Part shown: in pieces, positions 1 to 4,923 of the stretch
Position numbering within the stretch: position 1 is the first letter of the stretch
Layout of the letters: every line of letters starts with the position of its first letter
Assembly: GCA_042091915.1 (NCBI GenBank)
Contig: JBELGO010000090.1
Location: 1 to 6,102, forward strand
DNA from: LSUCC0057 sp042091915
GTDB taxonomy: Bacteria > Pseudomonadota > Gammaproteobacteria > Pseudomonadales > Porticoccaceae
Direction of reading: 5' to 3'
DNA: 6,102 bases
The notes under the pieces: generated by a model
Seen by the model: the letters and a program-made list of their open reading frames with translations, nothing else
The model's database searches: none
Told to the model about the DNA's origin: nothing
Position numbers and translations under genes: made by a program

Positions 1-445
1 TGGTATCGTGGTCTCTTATTACGATGTCGATACTCCTCTGGCGCAAGTCGCCTCTATCGTCATCGAAGATGCGCGCACGCTCTCGGTAACACCCTGGGAG
101 AAGAGCATTGTCCCCGATGTCGAGAAGGCAATTATGAAGTCTGATTTGGGTCTCAATCCGACTACTGCCGGTACCGTGATAAGAATACCTCTGCCTTCAC
201 TGACGGAAGAGACTCGCAAAACCTACGGTCGTCAGGCTCGCAATGAAGCGGAAGGTGGCCGTATTGCTATTCGCAATGTGCGCCGAAACGTGTTGGGTGA
301 TGTCAAAGATATGCTCAAAGATAAAATGATTTCTGAGGATGAAGAGCGTCGCGCTCAAGATGAAATCCAGAAAATTACCGATAGCTACATCGCAAAGGTC
401 GACCAAGCTCTGGCTGCCAAAGAGAAGGATTTGATGGAAATCTGA
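1..445 (+). CDS. frr: Ribosome recycling factor (RRF), 5'-truncated by the window edge
   Basis: RRF acts in the cytoplasm with EF-G to split the post-termination ribosome from mRNA and tRNA. The reading frame is already open at base 2 (GGT ATC GTG GTC, giving GIVV). From there 147 residues run to TGA at 443-445 and align without gaps to E. coli RRF residues 39-185, so only about 38 N-terminal residues are missing and the full protein should be about 185 aa. Recognisable blocks are EKAIMKSDLGLNP, IRIPLPSLTEE, the basic RNVRRN stretch and LKDKMISEDEERRAQDE. These cover most of domain II and the two C-terminal helices of the three-helix bundle. The GTG at 8-10 is an internal valine, not the start. 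uppS follows after 23 bases on the same strand. No unusual residues were seen. Confidence 0.97.
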   Translation, partial: GIVVSYYDVDTPLAQVASIVIEDARTLSVTPWEKSIVPDVEKAIMKSDLGLNPTTAGTVIRIPLPSLTEETRKTYGRQARNEAEGGRIAIRNVRRNVLGDVKDMLKDKMISEDEERRAQDEIQKITDSYIAKVDQALAAKEKDLMEI

Positions 446-468
446 CGGTTGCCGTCTATTCTCATCAA

Positions 469-1287
469 ATGGTACAGACAATTTCTACCTCAAAAAAATC
501 ATCTAGCGCGCAGTTAGCGGAGCTCTCCCAGGGCTCTGAGCATCCTTTGCGCCACGTTGCTGTGATTATGGATGGCAACAATCGCTGGGCGCTACAGCGC
601 GGTCTGCGCGGTTCGGCCGGCCACGAAGCCGGCGCCGAGCGCATCCGCGATTTTTTGCAGAGTGCTCGCGACTACGGTGTTAAAACCGCAACCTTGTTTG
701 CATTCAGTAGCGAGAACTGGAATCGCTCAGCGATGGAAGTGCGCGCGCTGATGTCGCTGTTTGCCAGCTACCTTAAACGAGAAACTCCCAAGTTAGTCGC
801 AGACAGCGTCAGGCTCAAAGTGATCGGTGAGCGGAAAAAATTCAGTAAACGGCTCTGTGATCAGATAGAGAAAGCTGAAACGCTCACTGCACAAGGCGAG
901 TTTGAGCTGGTGCTGGCAGTGGATTACGGTGGCCGCTGGGATATTGTCAACGCTGCGACGCAGCTGGCCCGACAAGTTGAAAGTGGCGAATTGAGCTCAG
1001 AGCAGATCGACGAAGCCCAGTTTTCACAACAGTTACAATTGGCCGGCATCTCAGATCCAGACCTCTGCATACGCACCGCTGGCGAACAGCGCATCAGCAA
1101 CTTTTTATTGTGGCAACTCGCCTACAGTGAGTTTTATTTTGCCCCCTGTTACTGGCCCGACTTCGATCGCAAAATGTTTGAGCAAGCGGCTCTGGCTTAC
1201 TACACTCGCCAACGGCGTTTTGGTGGTCGCAGTGAGAGTGATTCGCTCTATACAGAATCAGCTCCAATCAGTGCTGCGGCACAGTGA
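469..1287 (+). CDS. uppS: Undecaprenyl diphosphate synthase (cis-prenyltransferase)
   Basis: This 272-residue enzyme (E. coli 253) condenses eight isopentenyl diphosphates onto farnesyl diphosphate to give C55 undecaprenyl diphosphate, the carrier lipid for peptidoglycan and O-antigen units, working at the inner face of the membrane. Seen in sequence: HVAVIMDGNNRWA at 29-41 with catalytic Asp35 and Arg39; GHEAG at 51-55 with His52; FSSENWNR at 79-86; DYGGRWDI at 152-159; and IRTAGEQRISNFLLWQ at 201-216 with diphosphate-binding Arg202, Arg208 and Ser210, followed by Glu221 as the probable magnesium ligand. The position after IRT is Ala here, Gly in E. coli. The ends are low in complexity and rich in Ser/Ala: a Ser/Lys-rich N-terminus about nine residues longer than in E. 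coli and a tail of about 19 residues after RRFGG. ATG 469 is the only Met before the catalytic motif, but no clear Shine-Dalgarno precedes it. cdsA starts 9 bases downstream. Confidence 0.97.
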   Translation: MVQTISTSKKSSSAQLAELSQGSEHPLRHVAVIMDGNNRWALQRGLRGSAGHEAGAERIRDFLQSARDYGVKTATLFAFSSENWNRSAMEVRALMSLFASYLKRETPKLVADSVRLKVIGERKKFSKRLCDQIEKAETLTAQGEFELVLAVDYGGRWDIVNAATQLARQVESGELSSEQIDEAQFSQQLQLAGISDPDLCIRTAGEQRISNFLLWQLAYSEFYFAPCYWPDFDRKMFEQAALAYYTRQRRFGGRSESDSLYTESAPISAAAQ

Positions 1288-1296
1288 GTATATAGT

Positions 1297-2142
1297 ATGT
1301 TAATTCAGCGTATTGTTACCGCGCTGCTACTCGCAGTAGCTCTGTTGGCCGGTCTATTTTTTCTCTCCCCTTGGTATTTTGGCCTCGCGTTACTGCCTGC
1401 AATGATGGTGGCTGCTGACGAATGGTGTCGTCTGGCCGGTTGGTCTGTGCGTTCAGTGCGCTCTGCGTATATAGCCGTTTTACTGGCGCTGCTATTACTG
1501 ATAAGTGAGTGGCTGGGCATTGGCTTTTTAGGCAAGCACTTTATTGAAGGCGACAGCGCTCGGATTACTCAGGTTACGGTAGCGGCTGTCGCACTTTGGG
1601 CTCTGTTGTTATTGTGGATTCAGGGCTATCCGAGCAGCGCACTACTGTGGGGCCGCAACACTGTTATGGCGCCACTGGGCCTCTGTTTGCTGGCCGCCAC
1701 CTGGTTGAGTATTTTGTTTATTGCACACCTCCCCGATGGCCATTGGTGGCTTTTATTGGCTATCGCCTCGGTCGCTTTTGCTGATATCGGTGGATACTTC
1801 TTTGGCCGTTGGCTTGGCAGGCATAAATTGGCGCCAGTAATCAGCCCGGGTAAAACCTGGCAAGGCTACGCCGGCGGCTTAGTCGCTAATGTGCTGCTCG
1901 CTTTCGCTGTGGTTGGTGTCTTCGATCTCTCTTTGTACAAAACCTTGCTGCTGCTGGTAATCGTTGCTGCTGCTGCGCCTGTGGGCGATTTATTTGAGAG
2001 CATGCTCAAGCGCCATCGCGGCATTAAAGACAGCGGTGCTATCCTGCCTGGCCACGGCGGTGTTCTCGACCGCATTGATGCGCAGATGATCGGCCTGCCG
2101 CTGTTCTATCTTTTGCTCACCCAGCTTGAGCTGGCCGCGTAA
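1297..2142 (+). CDS. cdsA: Phosphatidate cytidylyltransferase (CDP-diglyceride synthase)
   Basis: This integral inner-membrane enzyme converts phosphatidic acid and CTP to CDP-diacylglycerol and pyrophosphate, the branch-point precursor of phosphatidylethanolamine, phosphatidylglycerol and cardiolipin. At 281 residues it is close to the E. coli length (285). The family signature lies at residues 235-261 and is complete: Ser235, Lys238-Arg239, Lys244-Asp245, PGHGG at 251-255, and Asp258-Arg259 with Asp261. Further conserved blocks are ADIGGYFFGR at 162-171, SPGKTWQG at 183-190 and GDLFES at 230-235. Hydrophobic stretches at roughly 5-23, 26-40, 57-74, 93-108, 122-145, 150-168, 192-208, 214-229 and 263-276 fit a polytopic membrane protein. 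ATG 1297 has only a weak GTGAG upstream at the end of uppS, so coupling to uppS translation is likely. Its TAA shares a base with the dxr ATG. Confidence 0.97.
   Translation: MLIQRIVTALLLAVALLAGLFFLSPWYFGLALLPAMMVAADEWCRLAGWSVRSVRSAYIAVLLALLLLISEWLGIGFLGKHFIEGDSARITQVTVAAVALWALLLLWIQGYPSSALLWGRNTVMAPLGLCLLAATWLSILFIAHLPDGHWWLLLAIASVAFADIGGYFFGRWLGRHKLAPVISPGKTWQGYAGGLVANVLLAFAVVGVFDLSLYKTLLLLVIVAAAAPVGDLFESMLKRHRGIKDSGAILPGHGGVLDRIDAQMIGLPLFYLLLTQLELAA
2121..2134 (+). other. Inverted repeat over the dxr ribosome-binding zone
   Basis: CCAGCT-TG-AGCTGG is a perfect 6+2+6 inverted repeat, which as RNA would form a five-pair stem with a TTGA loop. It lies in the last codons of cdsA and ends seven bases before the dxr ATG, so it covers the only Shine-Dalgarno-like bases (TTGAG) for dxr. 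The pairing is visible directly; a role in coupling dxr translation to cdsA is inference. Confidence 0.45.
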
Positions 2143-3347
2143 TGCAGCAGGTGACTGTGCTGGGTGCAACCGGCTCAATCGGCGTCAGCACTCTCGATGT
2201 TATTGCGCGCCATCCCGACCGCTATCAGATATTTGCTCTCAGCGGATACAGCCGCTTAAAAGAACTCGCGACACAAGCAGAACAGTTTCTGCCGCGCTAT
2301 TTGGTGGTTGGCGACGATGAGAGCGCTGCGCGTTTGGCGCAACTCTTGGTTAACGGCCCCTTTGATGGCGAGATTCTCTGTGGCGTTGATGCGCTTTGCC
2401 AAATAGCCGCTGACGAACGTGTCGATACCGTGATGGCAGCGATTGTAGGTGCCGCTGGGCTGGCGCCCACGCTAGCAGCAGTCGAGGCAGGCAAGCGTGT
2501 ACTACTCGCCAATAAAGAGGCGCTGGTGATGGCAGGGCCGATCTTTATGCAGGCTGTCGCAGACAGCGGTGCACTGCTGCTGCCAATTGACAGCGAGCAC
2601 AATGCCATCTTTCAGGCGCTGCCCAGCCACTACACAGCAGAGGCTTATCGCAACTCTAAAAAGGGTGTTGTTGCTCAGCAGCAGGGGATTGATAAACTGC
2701 TGTTGACTGCTTCGGGCGGGCCGTTTCGTCTCTGGAGCCACGAGCAGATGGCTCAAGCAACTCCACAACAGGCTGTTGCCCACCCCAATTGGAGTATGGG
2801 TGCGAAGATCTCAGTAGATTCCGCCACACTGATGAATAAAGGGCTAGAGCTGATTGAAGCAGCCTATCTTTTTGCCCTGCCAGCCTCAAAAATCGAAGTG
2901 GTTGTGCACCCGCAGAGTGTGATTCACTCCCTGGTGCAATACCGCGATGGCTCGGTGTTAGCGCAGCTTGGCAATCCCGATATGCGCACCCCTATTGCTC
3001 ATGCGCTGGCATGGCCTGAGCGTATCTCTAGTGGTGTCGACGCTCTGGATCTGGTCGCTGCGGGTCGGTTTGACTTTGCTGCCCCCGACTTGGCGCGCTT
3101 TCCCGCCTTGGCGCTCGCTCAGCAGGCTGCGCAGCAGGGTGGCGCCATACCGACAGTGCTCAATGCCGCCAATGAGTTGGCGGTGGCGGCATTTTTAGAT
3201 AATAAAATTGGCTTTTTGCAAATTGCCGATACAGTTGCCGAGGTGTTAGAAAATTGTCAGCCGCGGGAACCGAGCTCCTTGGCTGAGGTCCAAAACTGCG
3301 ATTCAGAGGCGCGCAGCGCTGCTGAGCAGCTTTTAGCTAAGATTTAG
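2142..3347 (+). CDS. dxr: 1-deoxy-D-xylulose 5-phosphate reductoisomerase
   Basis: Dxr (IspC) is the cytoplasmic NADPH- and metal-dependent enzyme that rearranges and reduces DXP to 2-C-methyl-D-erythritol 4-phosphate, the committed step of the MEP isoprenoid pathway and the target of fosmidomycin. Its 401 residues compare with 398 in E. coli. Seen: the NADPH-binding GATGSIG at 8-14; LANKEALVMAG at 122-132 with Lys125; PIDSEHNAIFQ at 148-158 with metal ligands Asp150 and Glu152; TASGGPF at 189-195 with Ser191; the flexible-loop region HPNWSMGAKIS at 214-224; Ser227, Asn232, Lys233 and the metal ligand Glu236; then HPQSVIHS at 256-263. After Glu152 all active-site residues sit five positions later than in E. 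coli because of a short insertion near 160-186. ATG 2142 overlaps the cdsA stop by one base (TAATG). The only Shine-Dalgarno-like bases are buried in an inverted repeat, which suggests translational coupling. Confidence 0.98.
   Translation: MQQVTVLGATGSIGVSTLDVIARHPDRYQIFALSGYSRLKELATQAEQFLPRYLVVGDDESAARLAQLLVNGPFDGEILCGVDALCQIAADERVDTVMAAIVGAAGLAPTLAAVEAGKRVLLANKEALVMAGPIFMQAVADSGALLLPIDSEHNAIFQALPSHYTAEAYRNSKKGVVAQQQGIDKLLLTASGGPFRLWSHEQMAQATPQQAVAHPNWSMGAKISVDSATLMNKGLELIEAAYLFALPASKIEVVVHPQSVIHSLVQYRDGSVLAQLGNPDMRTPIAHALAWPERISSGVDALDLVAAGRFDFAAPDLARFPALALAQQAAQQGGAIPTVLNAANELAVAAFLDNKIGFLQIADTVAEVLENCQPREPSSLAEVQNCDSEARSAAEQLLAKI
3318..3334 (+). other. Terminator-like hairpin inside the 3' end of dxr
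   Basis: GCTGC-TGA-GCAGC (3318-3330) makes a five-pair GC-rich stem with a three-base loop and is followed at once by TTTT. This is the shape of a weak intrinsic terminator, but the stem and T-run are short and the element lies within translated codons just before the dxr stop, where ribosomes would melt it. I record it as an inverted repeat, not as a working terminator. Confidence 0.3.
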
Positions 3348-3349
3348 CC

Positions 3350-3353
3350 GAGG
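3350..3353 (+). promoter_or_regulatory. Shine-Dalgarno of rseP
   Basis: GAGG lies directly after the dxr stop codon, with seven bases (TTTATTA) before ATG 3361. It is one of only two convincing ribosome binding sites in the window (the other is at bamA) and fixes the rseP start. rseP is therefore the first gene of the cluster here that looks able to load ribosomes on its own. Confidence 0.8.
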
Positions 3354-3360
3354 TTTATTA

Positions 3361-4752
3361 ATGTTTGAATGGTTGTCAGGTTTGCCACTCTTCGACGTCG
3401 CCGTGATGGTGGCATCGGCGCTAGTCGCCCTTGGGGTTTTGATCGCGTTTCATGAGTTTGGGCATTTCTGGGTGGCGCGCCGCTGTGGCGTCCATGTCGA
3501 GCAGTTTTCTATCGGCTTTGGCCCAGCGCTCTGGCGCTGCACTGATCGCGCCGGTACCGAATACAGGCTCGCGCTGCTGCCTTTGGGTGGTTTTGTCAAA
3601 ATGCGCGGAGAGAGTGAAGCGGAATCAACTGCAGACCGTGGCAGTTATCAAGACAAAACAGTCTGGCAGCGCATGGCGATAGTGGTTGCCGGCCCGCTGG
3701 CCAATCTGATCCTGGCCGTATTCTTTTTTTGGTTGGTGCTGCTCGGTGGCGAGCGCGACTTGGCACCTCAGTTAGGTGCAGTGGCCGCAGGCTCCGTGGC
3801 CGAGCAGGCGGGGTTAGAAGAGGGCATGCTAGTCGAGGCGATCGGCGATGTCCCGACCGCCACTCTGAGTGAGCTAAATCGCGAGTTATTTCATTATTTG
3901 GGTGAAAGTGGAGCGATTGAATTTACTGTTCTGGCTCCGGACGGCGTTGGCAAGCAGCAGTTTTCACTCCCCATCGAGCGCTGGTTGAGCGGCCAAGAGG
4001 CACCGCAACCATTGCAATCCTTGGGGGTTTCTCCCCCTTACAAGCTCGATGGGTTGCGTGTGCGAGCGACTGCAGAGGGTTCGCCGGCGCAAGCGGCTGG
4101 TCTGATGGCCGGAGATACCATTATAGCGGTAGCGGGGGAGCCTCTGCGCTCTGCTGAAAAACTTGCTGCGCAATTAGCACAGGCAGCGGGCCAGCCGGTT
4201 TATTTAACGGTGCAAAGAGTGAGTGAGTCAGAGCGCGAAGCGGTTGTTGAAGATATCCCCGTATCAGCGGCGAAAGTGCTGCGCGATGGCCAGTCACGCT
4301 GGCAGATTGGGATTGAGTTCACCCCGGTAGCCAGTTATCCCGATGCGTTGTGGCGCGATGTCAGTTACAACCCAGTGACGGCGCTGCTGCGCGCAGGCGA
4401 GCAGACTGCCCAAATGTCAGGTTTGGTGTTGGCATCAATTGGCAAATTAGTCACTGGCGAGCTGTCGCCTAAAAACTTGAGCGGCCCTATCACCATTGCT
4501 AAAGTGGCTGGGGATTCTGCACAATCGGGCTGGGATAATTTTCTCCGATTTGTCGCCTTTCTCAGTATAATGTTGGGCGTGATGAACCTCCTGCCAATCC
4601 CAGTTTTAGACGGCGGTAGGCTGGTCTTTTATATTTATGAGGCGGCCTTAGGTAAGCCTTTGTCACAGCGTTTTCAGCAGGTGGCAATGCAGTGGGGTCT
4701 GGCGGTAATGATGGGTTTGATGGGTTTGGCGTTGTTCAATGATCTCACCTAA
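3361..4752 (+). CDS. rseP: Site-2 intramembrane zinc protease RseP (MucP/YaeL family)
   Basis: RseP cleaves the membrane segment of the anti-sigma factor (RseA in E. coli, MucA in Pseudomonas) after the first periplasmic cut, freeing the envelope-stress sigma factor; it also clears remnant signal peptides. The protein is 463 residues (E. coli 450). Zinc ligands are visible: HEFGH at 31-35 (His31, His35, catalytic Glu32) in the first membrane segment, and the third ligand Asp417 in LLPIPVLDGGR at 410-420. Other S2P features are FSIGFGPALW at 49-58, PLGGFVKMRGE at 74-84, a second membrane segment at about 107-128, two periplasmic PDZ domains at about 135-195 and 230-290, NLSGPITIAK at 372-381, and final membrane segments at about 393-413 and 441-459. 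A GAGG sequence seven bases before ATG 3361 supports the start. The C-terminus MGLALFNDLT ends four residues after the Asn-Asp pair region typical of the family. bamA follows 63 bases later. Confidence 0.97.
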   Translation: MFEWLSGLPLFDVAVMVASALVALGVLIAFHEFGHFWVARRCGVHVEQFSIGFGPALWRCTDRAGTEYRLALLPLGGFVKMRGESEAESTADRGSYQDKTVWQRMAIVVAGPLANLILAVFFFWLVLLGGERDLAPQLGAVAAGSVAEQAGLEEGMLVEAIGDVPTATLSELNRELFHYLGESGAIEFTVLAPDGVGKQQFSLPIERWLSGQEAPQPLQSLGVSPPYKLDGLRVRATAEGSPAQAAGLMAGDTIIAVAGEPLRSAEKLAAQLAQAAGQPVYLTVQRVSESEREAVVEDIPVSAAKVLRDGQSRWQIGIEFTPVASYPDALWRDVSYNPVTALLRAGEQTAQMSGLVLASIGKLVTGELSPKNLSGPITIAKVAGDSAQSGWDNFLRFVAFLSIMLGVMNLLPIPVLDGGRLVFYIYEAALGKPLSQRFQQVAMQWGLAVMMGLMGLALFNDLT

Positions 4753-4815
4753 AAAACACTGTGTAACAATAAATATGGCTTCAAGCCCCAATAAAATGAC
4801 AAGTTAAGGCACCTA
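4753..4815 (+). other. AT-rich rseP-bamA intergenic gap (63 bases)
   Basis: This is the longest non-coding stretch in the window. It holds 22 G or C among 63 bases (about 35%), clearly below the surrounding genes. It contains the odd palindrome ACACTGTGT (4756-4764), the odd palindrome GGCTTCAAGCC (4777-4787), a ten-codon frame (4775-4807) and the bamA Shine-Dalgarno. I see no hairpin with a T-run, so no intrinsic terminator, and no good sigma-70 or sigma-E promoter; the best -10-like hexamers match only four of six bases and lack a -35 partner. Read-through from rseP is the default interpretation. Confidence 0.7.
4805..4809 (+). promoter_or_regulatory. Shine-Dalgarno of bamA
   Basis: TAAGG is followed by six bases (CACCTA) and ATG 4816. 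The spacing is good and favours this start over the in-frame ATG at 4840, which has no purine-rich element before it. The TAA in this element is also the stop of a ten-codon frame beginning at 4775. Confidence 0.75.
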
Positions 4816-4923
4816 ATGAATTCTTTTTTAGTCTCGATTATGCGTTTTAATCTCGCAATAGCTGTCGCATTTAACCTGTCTCTTTTCTCTGCTGTGGCAT
4901 CGTTTTCTAACTCTGCCAGTGCC
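4816..4923 (+). other. Signal peptide coding segment of bamA
   Basis: The first 36 residues have Arg10 as the only charged residue, a hydrophobic core at about 11-28 (FNLAIAVAFNLSLFSAVA) and a Ser/Ala-rich end SNSASA followed by Glu37. The Ala-Ser-Ala at 34-36 fits the signal peptidase I rule of small residues at -3 and -1, placing mature BamA at ELFQVGDIRIEG. The eight residues before Met9 make the n-region unusually long and uncharged. The cleavage site is an inference from the motif. Confidence 0.8.

Noticed and set aside
8..10. GTG as the start of a 145-residue protein
   Set aside because: The frame is open upstream to the window edge and the preceding residues (GI) match RRF, so this GTG is an internal valine codon of a truncated frr.
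2297..2608. A 103-codon minus-strand frame inside dxr
   Set aside because: It is antisense to well-conserved dxr codons and gives a Ser/Ala-rich low-complexity protein, typical of the complement of GC-rich coding sequence.
4468..4500. AAAACTT at about 4471 as a sigma-E -35 element for bamA
   Set aside because: It matches GGAACTT in only five of seven bases and no GTCTAA-like -10 follows at 15-16 bases, so a promoter call is not supported.
4777..4787. GGCTTCAAGCC as a terminator after rseP
   Set aside because: A realistic RNA loop leaves only a three-pair stem, and the bases after it (CCAATAAAAT) contain no T-run.
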